From Capra hircus (lineage: Eukaryota > Chordata > Mammalia > Artiodactyla > Bovidae): a stretch of 64,000 nucleotides of DNA. The notes below the pieces were generated by a model. The model saw nothing but the letters and a program-made list of their open reading frames with translations. It was not told where the DNA came from and searched no databases. The translations under genes were made by a program, and so were the position numbers. The stretch lies in assembly GCF_001704415.2 (NCBI RefSeq), contig NC_030817.1, forward strand, positions 50,267,550-50,331,549, written 5' to 3'. Positions 46,920 through 60,500 of the stretch are shown here, in pieces (the first letter of the stretch is position 1; every line of letters begins with the position of its first letter).

Positions 46920-48506
46920 TGGGACCAGTGAACCATGGAGCTGTATTTTGGTGAATATCAACATGTGCAACAGGAATATGGTGTCCACCTGAGACTGGCA
47001 AGTGATGAAACCAGAAAGTCCAGGAATTCCCAGCATGCTAAGGCAGGCTCCTATGGCGTCAGTATTCGGGTCCAGGGCATTGATGGCCACCCCTACATAG
47101 TCCTCAATAACACAGAGCAGTGTCTGGCAGGCACGTCTTTTTCTGAAAACGGGCCACCGTTTCCAGCTCCAATGATAAACAACCTGCCCCTCCATCCCAG
47201 CAAGGGGTCTGTGGTGGAAGAGACCAGTGCAGAAGAACTGCAGCTCCCAGAAAACCCATATGCCCCACCTGGCCCAGTAAGAAACCTGAAACAGCCCTCT
47301 CTCTTTGAGGGCAAGAATGGGGCTCTAGAGCGCAAAGAGGAGCCAAGGAAGGCATCCCCCATGCTGAACTTTGAGAGGCATCCAGAGCTTCTACAGCCCT
47401 ATGATCCTGAAAAGAATGAGTTGAGCTTGAAAAATCACCAGCCTCCTGAAACCAGTTGGCTGAAAGCTTTAAGAGAAGAAGGGACCAACAATAAGAAGGC
47501 CTGGATGCCCAAACCTAGCCATTCACAGCCCACCAGCCCTCCCTCCGAAGACCCGGCCAGGTCCAATGTGACGGCCATCCGTCTGTGCAGCTCCGTGGTC
47601 ATCGACGACCCCAAGAAGCAGACCTCGGTGTGTGTGAACGTTCAGAGCTGCAGCAAGGAAGATCCAGCAGAGGAGGCTTTTGCCCCCAGCGGGAGGCCCC
47701 TGCCCACCCCCAGCCTGCAAGCCCACCCGGAAGCCAAGAAAACCAGACCGGATGTGCTTCCCTTCCGGCGCCAGGACTCAGCCGGGCCGGTGCTGGACGG
47801 AGCCCGGTCCCGGAGATCCTCCTCGTCATCCACGACTCCCACTTCAGCCAACTCTTTGTACAGATTTTTACTCGATGATCAAGAATGTGCCATCCACGCC
47901 GACAATGTGAATCGTCATGAAAACAGAAGGTACATCCCTTTCTTGCCCGGAACTGGGCGGGATATTGACACAGGGTCGATTCCTGGCGTGGATCAGTTGA
48001 TTGAAAAATTTGACCAAAAACCTGGGATGCAGAGAAGAGGCAGGTCTGGGAAGAGAAACAGGATCAACCCAGAAGACAGGAAAAGGTCCCGAAGTGTGGA
48101 CAGTGCCTTTCCTTTCGGTCTCCAGGGGAACTCGGAGTACCTAACGGAATTCAGCAGGAACCTGGGCAAGTCCAGCGAACACCTGCTGCGGCCATCACTG
48201 GTGTGCCCGCCGCGTGCGCAGGAGCCCCGGGGCAGGCAAGGCGGTGGGCGTGCCTTCGCCAGGCTGCTGGGAGCCCAGCCCAGGCCTCCCCTGCAGAACA
48301 AAGACGGGAAAGTTCCAGAAAACAAAGGTGCTCAGGAAAGTCCTACTGGGCGCACATCCTCCCTCCTAGCACAGACTAAGAAGGAGGAGGAAATCAAAAC
48401 AGCCACGGCTACGCTGATGTTACAGAATCGGGCGCTGGCGACTTCCCCTGATTCAGGGACCAAGAGGATTTCCGTGAAGACCTTTACTTCCACCTCAAAT
48501 ACTCAG
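46920..48506 (+). CDS. CGNL1: CGNL1 exon 2: start codon and most of the head domain
   Basis: The acceptor is a pyrimidine-rich stretch ending in tag at 46917-46919; the exon has 15 nt of 5' UTR and then ATG at 46935. It encodes residues 1-524 and ends in a complete CAG codon before the donor gtaata at 48507 (phase 0). It carries the ZO-1-interaction motif (about 40-59), a Pro/Ser-rich central region, the Ser/Thr run near 293-306 (cggtcccggagatcctcc region) and the Arg/Lys-rich patch near 367-390. A single very large first coding exon is typical of this gene. GC and CpG content rise in the second half (47560-48300), unlike the AT-rich introns around it. Reading past the donor adds 11 codons before a stop at 48540-48542. 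Confidence 0.97.
46926..46938 (+). promoter_or_regulatory. CGNL1: CGNL1 translation start context
   Basis: The start reads gtgaaccATGG: an A at -3 and a G at +4, a strong Kozak context. It is the first ATG after the splice acceptor, and the protein that follows matches the known CGNL1 N-terminus, so no other start is needed. Confidence 0.85.
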
Positions 48507-51500
48507 GTAATACTGGTGGGAGTCGTTTTGTTTCCCTTCTAAACGATCTCCATCCTGGCTGTAGGAATAGGTATCTTCCATCTTGAATCAGTAATTGCAT
48601 CATCTTGAATTAGTATTATTTTTTAGTTTTCCCCTACAGATTATGACCTGCCAGTCAGTCATTTTTCTAAACTAATTAAGTAACCCTAGATTCCTGTTGT
48701 GTTCTTGTTTGTACAGTAACTTATCAAACACAATTGAGAGACTCGATTTTTCTTTTTGTGTTTGTGTAAAATCTGAAAGTATGCAGAATTTGTTTTCAAA
48801 AAACAAAGAGAGGCTCCGTGCTTAGATTTGTTTTGTTTAGATGGGTTAATTTTCCTCATGACATTGAATGACTGGATTAATTTCTGTCCTGAGAAATTAG
48901 GTTAATCCTAATTTAGGTTTATCCTGAAGTGATGGAATTTCTTTAAGTGGTACATTTAGTGTTCTGGTAGTGACAATAAAAAGATAATGATAGTGATAAG
49001 ATCGATTATAAGGTTGGTAAGTGCCAGGCACTATTTGTTATGTATTATAGGATCTCACCAACCCCATGAAGGAAGGTGTTATTACCTTTTATTTACAGGT
49101 GAAAAATTGAGGTGAGGAAAAGTTAAGGGTTACAGAGCTACTAAGTGGTGGAACCAGTTGTAATGAGCATCCTTACTTGAGGAATTCTTTCTGGAAGTAG
49201 GAATGTGTTTGGAAGCTTCTGCTTTGGGGTGTTGCCTTCTTCCTGGAAGCTTCATCCTGTGATCTAATAACAGACATTGTGTTCCAGGCCACACCGGATC
49301 TGTTAAAAGGCCAGCAGGAGCTCACTCAGCAAACCAACGAGGAGACGGCCAAGCAGATACTTTACAATTACCTCAAAGAAGGGTTAGTGATTTTCCTTCA
49401 AGGAGCGCAGTATTGTCCTTTATGGCGGGCCTCTTACTTTTCTCTTCTGAGACCTTGTGTTTTGTGCTTCCTTCCTACCCTGTGTGAGCCATTTCAGGGT
49501 TCGGGCTCTGTGGCTGGAGTTTTCATAGCAGCATTTGAGACCTGGGTGGAGGAGGGTGAAGAAGGGAAAGGAAATGTAGGGAACGACATCATACTTTAAA
49601 AGTTCAAAATGACTATGACTCTCTACTATTTTAGAAGCAGATTCAAAGATAGGAAGACTATTCAGTTTTGAATTGAATCAGTCATTGACTTGAGTTTGCC
49701 TCTGTATACACAAATGTAATCAATCGTCCCTTATTATAAGTTACAAATAAAAACACTTCCTCTCCCCAGAGTTGACATTGGCGGGGAGCCCCTGCTTCCA
49801 TTATTTTTAAAGCATGTATGAGTCATTTAAAAGCTGTGCTTTCCACTTACTTATCTGGGAAGGTTGAGTTTGAATAATCTGGTTTTCAGTCCTTAACTTA
49901 GATACCAAATAAGCTGGGATTTTAGGCCAGGAATTTGAAGTTTCTGTTTCAGTTCTCTCATCAGATATGATTAAAAAGAAGAAAAGCTTTATACTCTGAC
50001 ATGACTGAAAGTCACTTGGCAAAAATACTCATTGGCATCAGAACACTTCATAGTTTTGTACTGTGGCTTACAATTTTCTGTCAGTGATGTAGAGCTGACA
50101 GAAATCATTCAAAATAAGATAGGGGCTCTTTTGAAGGAAAAAATAGTAAAGAGATTCTTCTAACTAAGAACTAGTTATTAGTGTCTTTCTGTGAAGGGTT
50201 TTACCATGAGAAAATTAAAGTAGAACTTTTAACATTTAAAATGGTTTCTCTACCTTCTTTTGTTTTTTTTGGCCCTTGATTTATTGAGAGACTGAGACAG
50301 ACTTTAGTGGGAGGCACTTATTTAAGGAAACTTATTAACTTTTCTTAAGTGTCAGGTATGTGTGATAAAAGGTGCAGGGTGGCTAGCTGTTAATAGAACT
50401 TTATCTGACCATTACCTGTGAAAGTCTAGACAGAGGGCAGCCGTGTTGACAACCTTGGCTTGGGGGATTTATTTTTTTAAACAAAGGCTAAAACAAATTT
50501 AATATCATTGTGGAGCCACACACATATAGGAGAGATTCTGTGTTGGAATAAATATTTGTCATTTAATTTAGGCAAGAAATAGATGACTAAATTTGTATTG
50601 GATGTCATCTTCAAGCTTATTTAGTATGTACCTGTGTCTCTTTCGCATGTCTGGAAATGAAAACCTCTCTCCCAAAGCAAGTGGTAAAATAGAACCAGTT
50701 ATTTGGAAAAAAATGCACTATCCATCCTGTTCTCACATGGGTTCTGTCTGAACCTTAATTTATTCCTCTTGCAGTTTATCTTTTTCTGGTTGAATTTTAT
50801 TTTTCATTGTTTTCTGTGCTGTGCTGGGTCTTCATTGCTGTGCGAGGGCTTTCTCTAGTTGGGGCGAGTAGGGGCTGCTCACCAGTTGTGGTACCTGGGC
50901 TTCTCTTGTTGCAGAGCATGGACTTTAGGCACGTGAGCCTCAGTATCTGTGGCGCATGGGCTTTGTTACCCTGTGGCATGTGGAATCTTCCCGGACCAGG
51001 GATTGAACCAGCATCCCCTGCATTGGCAGGCAGATTCTTAACCGCTGGATCACCAAGGAAGTCCCAGTTTATCTTCTTAAAGGGCTTATTATTTGTGTGA
51101 CGTGGCACATAAAATAGTCTGAGACTAATGATTATGCCTTCATTTAAAAAAATTTTTTTCTGCTGTGTCGTTTCCAGAAGCACCGATAATGATGATGCTA
51201 CTAAGAGGAAGGTCAACCTGGTGTTTGAGAAAATCCAGACTTTGAAGTCTCGAGCAGCAGGGAGCACGCAAGGAAATAATCAAGTAAGGAGAAGCTTGGT
51301 GCTTTGTAGAGGGCATTTCACATGGAGCACGGCAGGCAGATTGCTTTCTTCAGTCTGTACTTTTGGTTGCAGCAGGAAGTGGGGAGTTTGCTGTGTAGTA
51401 GGCAGTACCAAAGATGGAACAGCATGCTTTAACTGTTGGTAATTTGCACCCTGCCTTTTTTCTAGAAAGTTTTTAAGAAATTTTACTTCTAAAAAAATCT

Positions 51501-54500
51501 GTAAAATAAAACAGGACGAAGTGATAGGTGGTAAAGTTTAGAAATGGAAAAGGAGACTAGGAAAAATGAAGCATTAGATGGAGAACCCTAGCATTATAGT
51601 AGGCAGGTTTGAAAGGTAAGTATGAATAGGCTTGGTCACAAATTCTCAAACTTCAGAGGATAAGAAATAAGAGAATCGAACTAGAGAATATGAAAGAGAG
51701 ACTGATGGGTGACCTGTGTGGGCTGAAGGGAGAGGAAGGAGTGCAGTGGGGCCAAAAAAATTTTTTTAAGAAAAACTGACTGTTTATTGTATTGGGGACT
51801 TGGGACTATTGAGTTGGGACTTGGGAGATTTTTTTGGTTAAAGGAGTCATCTCTTATTTAGTGAGCATCTACTAAATGTTGGACATACTTTGTGCAGTGA
51901 AGGGAAGTGGGATTTATGAGGGAGGACTAAAATCTTGTCTCTCAATTCTGTGCCACCTTGACTTGGGCCCATTTCTTGCTTGGGCATCTTCCCTTTTCCC
52001 TTGTGGAGGGGAGCTGGTATTCTGCACTGGAAGGAAAGAGGAGATACCCAGAGGCAGGCAACAGGGAATATATGTATAGCTTCTGTTTTAACTTTGGCAA
52101 CATATGAATGAAGAATATTTTAAGACATCAACTATCCTTTTTCCTATGTTGTTCAGTATTCCCATGACTGCTGCTCTGGCATCAAATAAAAACATTTAAA
52201 AGTTGAATTGGTTAATTTATTACATATAACTGTTTATAGTTACAAATTTATATATTATATACTTATTTTTCATATATTCTGTTATATACTTTGCTTGTAG
52301 GCAGGCTTTAGGAACTGAACAGTTTTTACAATTAGGTTAGAATTTTTTTGCTGAAACTTTTACATACAAATCATCACCACGACTGTTGCTCCTCATTTGC
52401 CTGCATATTCTCTTGGAGAATGCATCCTTTGGTCTTGATGTTCAGATTGTCATTGTGGTCCCAGATGAAGAGTATCCAGCCTTAACTGGGGAAGTCGGGG
52501 TAGCCCTTTTGGAGTCAATAACTCTAACGCTGTTTCAAAATATCATAGAATTCTCCCAGACAAGGGGGAAAGGCAGGGCATTCTAGGTAGAGGGAACAGC
52601 ACAAAAAACATAAAATATAAAGAGATGTGCACTTGTCATGTTTAGGGGACTGGAGGTCGTTTAGTGTAGCTGGAGGAGGGAGCTAGGATATGGGGACCAG
52701 GAACCAGATAGGAAGGACCTTGTAAATCATGTCAATTTCAGGCAGAAGGTGATAGGTTAACACTGACGGACTTTTAAATGGTCATGAGTGGTATTGTGTT
52801 TGTAAAAATTCATTCCTTTGTAGCTTTTGGAGAGAGGTAAGATTAGAGGAAGGGAGACCAGTTAAGAAGCTGCTGCTTAATCAAGCCAGAGATAATAAGG
52901 TGAACTTAGGCTCTTAGACTTCCGGCTCCAGTCATAGCACTGTGACTGCTTAACTATCCACATTTTTCTGCTGTGTCTCACTTATGAATCTGATTATTTG
53001 CTGGCAAAGGTTTTGGAATTTTATATTTTGGTGTCAGTTAAGTGACTTCCTGCGAGAAGAACCTTCTCCCTTAGTAGGCTGAAACCATATTGGAAAGCAG
53101 AGAAGCAGGTAGTTTTTGTTTGGAAAAGAACAACCTACAATTTTTCTCCTTGGGTTAGGTTTATATTTCTGAGATGGATTGTTCTCATTTTGCCTAAGAA
53201 AATAGAAGGGCCACTGTTGTTATTGATTGTTGGTTTCCGGTCTGCTTCCTAGGAGCAGATGAGGAAGTACATCATTCTAGGTTCACGCATGGCTCACACC
53301 TGGATTTGGGTGCATGAGAGCCAAGACACTGCCTTTTCTAGTTTTCATTTCTGCTTTCCCCTCCTTTTTATTTGTAATTTTCTAACCACTTTGCTGGTTT
53401 TAGCCAAATCCTTTTGAGAAAGTCATCCTGTTAAATCTATGCAAGGAAAAAAAATAAAGCACCTTGAATATTTAATATCTTTGCGATTGATTGTAGGCTT
53501 CTAATTCTTCATCTGAAGTCAAAGATCTCTTGGAACAGAAGAACAAGTTGACCACAGAAGTGGCTGAACTTCAGACACAGCTTCAACTGGAAGTCAAGGT
53601 ACTTGTGATTTTTCTTTGTACTATTTTATTCTTTTCTATCTTAATTGATAGAGTATTTTAAGTACCTTGGGTTGTCCAAGTGAAATGAAAACAATTTTTT
53701 TCTCAAAAGAAACTTTCTTCCCATTACTGAGCAAATTCCTGTAAATTTAATTCTTATTTTCTGAAGACTTTTTTTTTGTAAGTAACCGAAATCATGGCTG
53801 CAGATGGTGACTGCAGCCATGAAATTAAATGATACTTGCTCCTTGGAAGAAAAGCTATGACCAACCTAGACAGCCTATTGAAAAGCAGAGACATTACTTT
53901 ACCAACAAAGGTCTGTCTAGGCAAAGCTATGGTTTTTCCAGTAGTCATGTATGGATGTGAGAATTGGACTGTAAAGAAAGCTGAGCACCGAAGAATTGAT
54001 ACTTTTGAACTGTGGTGTTGGAGAAGACTCTTGAGAGTCCCTTGGACTACAAGGAGATCCAACCAGTCCATCCTAAAGGAGATCAGTCCTGAATATTCAT
54101 TAGAAGGACTGATGCTGAAGCTGACACTCCAATACTTTGGCCACCTGATGCGAAAAACTCATTGGAAAAGACCCTGATGCTGGGAAGGATTGAAGGCAGG
54201 AGGAGAAGGGGACGACAGAGGATGAGATGGTTGGATGGCATCACCAACTTGATGGACATGAGTTTGAGTAGGCTCCTGGAGTTGATGATGGACAGGGAAG
54301 CTGCAGTCTATGGGGTTGCAAAGAGTTGGACACGACTGAGCGACTGAACTGAACCAAAGCATGTAGAGAATGTTGGCTTTGACAGAGTAACAGAAATGCT
54401 GTTGGATTCAGATAGGCAAATTGGAAACTAAATGTATATAATATGTCTGGACTAAGTAGTAGAAATAGCAGAATGTGATTAAGATGTGTTTGTGTTTTTC

Positions 54501-57500
54501 TTTTAGAAGTATTACAATTCACTAAGTGTTCAGTATTCTTTCTAGTTGCGAACTCCTATGGCTTAATTGCACAGTTCCATCAGGTTGTTTAATAATCTAA
54601 GTCCAGAGACATGGAGTCCATCTGAGATTCAGGATTCAGTGGGGTGACATTAATGTACAGTAGAGGTGCTTTAACTCACACACATTTGTTTTAGAATCAA
54701 CAGAACATCAAAGAAGAGAGAGACAGGATGAAAGCAGACTTGGAAGTGTTGCAGAGCCAGCATGACAGCAAGGTGGAGGAGAGCACTGTGCTGCAGCGGC
54801 GGCTGGAGGAAAGTGAAGGGGCGCTCCGGAGACACCTGGAGGAGTAAGTGTGGGCCCAGAGTCTCCCCTCCCTGCCTCAGGCTCCTGAGCCCACGGAGCC
54901 AGATTCTTTCTGTCCATTTAATTCTCCACAACCTTCCAGATCTTCACAGGGCCTGCTGAATCTGCCTTTTCTCCCTCTTACCCTTGCAAAATTGTAAAAC
55001 CAGTGACGGGTAGATGGGTAAGCAGAATTTAAAAATTATTTGTGCACCACAAAGGATGTTTTATAAAATTCTAGCCCTTAAAGTGGATCTCATGGCAGGT
55101 AAGTGAGCAGCTAGGAATCCTGAGTGTTTTATCTAGAGATATTTAAGAGCCTGAGTCCAGTCTCTACAAAGCAATGTCATGTGACCTGCACAGTCTTCTG
55201 CGTTCAGAGTTTTATCCTGGACAATGCTGGCTTTTGTGACCAGTGCTTATACTTCTTTTGCGTCTTTAGAGAGAGAAAGTCAAGCCCAAATGGCCCTGCC
55301 ATTTTGTTGTATTAAAATCTGTGACAGTGGATATTTTATTCCTTTCAAGAGATTTAAAAGAGAAAGATTAGTAATAGATCCACCACTGTTTTTTCCCCTA
55401 CTTGCTCTTGTTGCACAAGTTCCCCATCCTATCTAAAGAGTCTGTGTAGATGAAAACCTGTCCACATGTAGAGATCCATGTACAAGAAACCAGAGAGCCC
55501 ACAGTTATGTGATTGTTGGGATTCTAGCAGTGATTTAGGAACATACGAGTGAAATGCTTGACCCGGTTGTGTGAGGAGAATGTCTAAGTCATATGAACAA
55601 ATCTGGCATATCCAAAGGAATACTTTGAATACCTCATTGTGTGTTTTATATCTGATTAAATCTGTGTGAAATACAGAATGAGCATGTATAGCATGTGGGA
55701 CGTCTGAATGTGTGAGCTGCATCTCAATAAACTGTATTCTAATCTGAAAAAAAAATTCTATGACAAAAGGACTTGAAACGAAAGTCTGAAATGAATGGTG
55801 CAGTGAAGTCCACTGGCCGTGACAGCAGCCTTATGTGAGAGGTTAAGCAGGAGTGAAATCTAGATGGAAATTCAAGAACAATGCAACATTGTATCATAGA
55901 AGCATTTCATTACCTTTGCCATTTTGATGGTGTGATGTGTGCTTTTAAAATATTCTTAGAGGTTAATTTCAGAAAAGAAAAAACCCCTGAAATTTAGAGT
56001 GTGGTAAAGACTTTACTGTGTTTGAGTGTCTCCTGGGGAGGTACAGGTCAGCAGTGGCCTGCTGCAGGGGAGGGGCTCTGGGTGCAGTATACCTGGGTAT
56101 GGCATAAGCCCTCTTGGAGGAGGTTGCCGTTAACCCCACCATAGAGCCCCCAGAACTTACACAGGACTGTGGAAACACACTCTTGGAAGGCACAAACAGA
56201 ACCTTGAGCACACTGAGACCCAGGAGAAAGGAGCAGTGACCCCACAAGAGACTGACCCAGACTTGCCCGTGAGTGTCCAGGAGGCTACGGCAGAGGCATG
56301 GGTCGGTAGTGGGCCTGCTGCAGGGCTGTGGGCACTGACTGTAGCAGTGCCTGCATGGGAGCTTTTGAAGGAGATCTTATCTGCATTACCTCCACTATAG
56401 TTTGAAAGTGAAAGTGAAGTCACTCAGTCATGTCCGACTCTTTGCGACCCCATGGACTGTAGCATACCAGGCTCCTCCCTCCATGGGATTCTCCAGGCAA
56501 GAGTACTGGTGTGGGTTGCCATTTCCTTCTTCAGGGGGATATTCCCGACCCAGGGATTGAACCTGGGTCTTCTGCAGACGCTTTAACATCTGGGCCACCA
56601 TAGTTTGTCTTCAGGTCAAGTAGCAGGGGGGGAACACAGCCCCACCCATCAATAGAAAATTGGATTAAAGATTTTCTGAGCATGGCCCTAGCCATCAGAA
56701 CAGGACCCAGTTTCCCCCTCAGACAGTCTCTCCCATCAGGAAGCTTCCGTAAGCCTCTTATCCTTCTCCAACAGAGGGCAGACAGACTGTGGTTTTCAGT
56801 TACAGAAAGCCTACCAGTCTGATCACATGGACCACAGCCTTGTCTAACTCAAGGACACTGTGAGCCATGCCCTGTAGGGCCACCCAGGACAGACGGGTCA
56901 TGGTGGAGAGTTCTGACAAAACGAGGTCCACTGGAGAAGGCAATGGCAAACCACTGCAGTATTCTTGCCTTGAGAACCCCATGAACAGTATGAAAAGGCA
57001 AAAACGTAGGATGCTGAAAGATGAACTCCCCAGGTCGGTAGGTGCCCAATACGCTACTGGAGATCAGTGGAGAAATAACTCCAGAGAGAATGAAGGGATG
57101 GAGCCAAAGCACCAACATCCAGTTGTGGATGTGGCTGGAGATGAAAGTAAAGTCCAATGCTGTAAAGAGCAATATTGCATAGGAACCTGGAATGTTAGGT
57201 TCATGAATCAAGACAAATTGAAAGTGGTCAAACAGGAGATGGCAAGAGTGAACGTTGACATATTAGAAATCATTGAACTAAGATGGACTGGAATGGGTGA
57301 ATTTAACTCAGATGACCATTATATCTACTGCTATGGGCAAGAATCCCTTAGAAGAAATGGAGTAGCCATCATAGTCAACAAGAGTCCAAAATGCAGTACT
57401 TGGATGCATTCTCAAAAAGGACAGAATGATCTCTCTTCATTTCCATGGCAAACCATTCAATATCACAGTAATCCAAGTCTGTGCCTCATAGAAGAAGAAG

Positions 57501-60500
57501 AAGTTGGATGGTTCTGTGAAGACCTACAAGACCTTCTAGAACTAACACCCAAAAAAGATGTCCTTTTCATTATAGGGGACTAGAAAGCAAAAGTAGGAAG
57601 TCCAGAAATACCTGGAGTAACAGGCAAATTTGGCCTTGGAGTACAGAATGAAGTAGAGCAAAGCCTAGTAGCGTTTTGCCAAGAAAATGCACTGATCATA
57701 GCAAACAACCTCTTCCAGCAACATAAGAGAAGACTCTACACATGGGCATCACCAGATGGTCAACACTGAAATCAGATTGATTATATTCCTTGCAGCCAAA
57801 GATGGAGAAGCTCTATACAGTCAGCAAAAACAAGACCAGGAGCTGACTGTGGCTCAGATCATGAACTCCTTATTCCCAAATTCAGACATAAATTGAAGAA
57901 AGTAGGGAAAACCACTAGACCATTCAGGTATGACCTAAATCAAATCCCTTATGATTATACAGTGGCAGTGACAAATAAATTCAAAGGATTAGATCTGATA
58001 GAGTGCCTGAAGAACTATGGACAGAGGTTCGTGACATTGTACAGGAGGCAGGGATCAAGACCATCTCCAAGAAAAAGAAATGCAAAGAGGCAAAATGGCT
58101 ATCTGAGGAGGCCTTACAAATAGCTATGAAAAGAAGAGAAGTGAAAGGCAAAGGAGAAAAGGAAAGATATAAGCATCTGAATGCAGAGTTCCAAAGAATA
58201 GCAAGGAGAGATAAGAAAGCCTTCCTTAGCAATCAGTGCAAAGAAATAGAGGAAAACAGTAGAATGGGAAAGACTAGAGATCTCTTCAAGAAAATCAGAG
58301 ATACCAAGGGAACATTTCATGCAAAGATGGGCTTGATAAAGGACAGAAATGGTATAGACCTAACAGAAGCAGAAGATATTAAGAAGAGGTGGCAAGAATA
58401 CACAGAAGAACTGTACAAAAAAGATCTTCATGATCCAGATGATCACAATGGTGTGATCACTCACCTAGAGCCAGACATCCTGGAATGTAAAGTCAAGTGG
58501 GCTTTAGGAAACATCACTACAAACAAAGCTAGTGGAGGTGATAGAATTCGAGATGAGCTATTTCAGAGCCTAAAAGATGATGCTGTTAAAGTGCTGCACC
58601 CAGTATGCCAGCAAATTTGAAAAACTCCACAGTGGCTACAGAACTGGAAAAGTTCAGTTTTTGTTTCAATTCCAATGAAAGGCAGTGCCAAAGAATGCTC
58701 AAACTACTGCACAATTGCACTCATCTCATACGCTAGCAAATTAATGCTTAAAATTCTCCAAGCCAGGCTTCAACAGTATGTGAACTGTGAACTTCCAGAT
58801 GCTCAAGCTGTATTTAGAAAAGGCAGAGGAACCAGAGATCAAATTGTCTACATCCGCTGGATCATCAAAAAAGCAAGAGAGTTCCAGAAAAACATCTATT
58901 TCGGCTTTATTGACTATGCCAAAGCATTTATGTGAATCACAACAAACTGAAAAATTCTTAAAGAGATGGGAATACCAGACCACCTGAGCTGCCTTCTGAG
59001 AAATCTGTATGCAGGTCAGGAAGCAGCAGTTAGAACTGGACATGGAACAGCAGACTGGTTCCAACTCAAGAAAGGAGTACGTCAAGGCTGTATACTGTCA
59101 CACTGATTATTTCAAGTATATGCAGAGTACATCATGAGAAATGCTGGATTGACAAAGCACAAGCTGAAATCAAGATTGCCAGGAGAAATATCAATAACTT
59201 CAGATATGCAGATGACACCACACTTAAGCCAGAAACAAAGAACTAAAGAGCCTCTTGATGAAAGTGAAAAAGGAGAGTGAAAAAGTAGGCTTAAAACTCA
59301 ACATTCAGAAAACTAAGATCATGTCATTCGGTCCCATCACTTCTTTGCAAGTATATGGGGAAACAGTGAAAGACTTTACTTTCTTGGGCTCCAAAATCAC
59401 TGCAGACAGTGACTGCCACCATGAAATTAAAAGACGTTTGCTCCTTAGAAGAAAAGCTATGATCACCCTAGACAGCATATTAAAAAGCAGAGATACTACT
59501 TTGCCAACTAAGGTCAGTCTAGTCAAAGTGATGGTTTTTCCAGTGGTCATGTATGGATGTGAGAATTGGACTATAAAGAAAGCTGAGCACCAAAGAATTG
59601 ATGCTTTTGAACTGTGGTGTTGGAGAAGACTCTCCTTGGACTGCAAGGAGATACAACCAGTCCATTCTAAAGGAAATCAGTCCTGAATATTCATTGGAAG
59701 GACTAATGCTGAAACTGAAACTCCAATACTTTGGCCACTTGATGCAAAGAACTGACTCATTTGAAAAGACTATGATGCTGGGCAAGATTGGAGGCCGAGG
59801 AGGAGGGGATGGCAGAGGGTGAGATGGTTGAATGGCATCACTGACTCAAAGGATATGAGTTTGAGTAGGCTCCTGTAGTTGGTGATGGACAGGGAAGCCT
59901 GACGTGCTGCAGTCCATGGGGTCGCAAAGAGTAGGGTACAACTGAGCGACTGAACTGAAAGACTTTACAAAATAAAAAAGGTAAAACAGCTGTGAGTTTA
60001 ATTTGGAAGAGAGGTTGGCAAACATTTTCTGTCAGATAATAAATGTTTTAGAGTTTATGGACCATACCATGTGAAATTGTTCATTTCTGCCATTGTATTG
60101 TGCAAATGACCATAAGCAATACCTGAATGAGCATGGTTTTGTTCCAATAAAACTTTATTTACAAAAGCAGGCAGTGGGCCAGATTGGCTCATGGGCCATA
60201 ATTTGCTGACTCTACTGGTCTGGAGTACTGAGGGTGGGGTTGGTACAAAGTGGCTTTAGTGAAAACATTTATCATAAAAGTTGTGCTCTATGGCCTAATT
60301 CTTTATCTTCTCTATCCAAATTCTAGTACCCTGTGGTCTCCTTTTGGGGAAGAAATATCACTATATAACCTTTCCCATTACAATGGCTTGTTCTCATTTG
60401 TCTTCTCCTTGGGCAGTTAGACTGCAGGTATAGTTCTTACCAGTGCCTTTCTGGTTTATGATATTTTGTTCAGTGCAGAACAGAGAATGGGAGGCTACTT

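Noticed and set aside
47093..48325. Several 70-110-codon frames opposite or overlapping exon 2
   Set aside because: They are shadows of the GC-rich CGNL1 exon 2 in other frames.
56867..58935. Long open frames that might look like a novel gene
   Set aside because: They are the endonuclease and reverse-transcriptase parts of a dead BovB retrotransposon.
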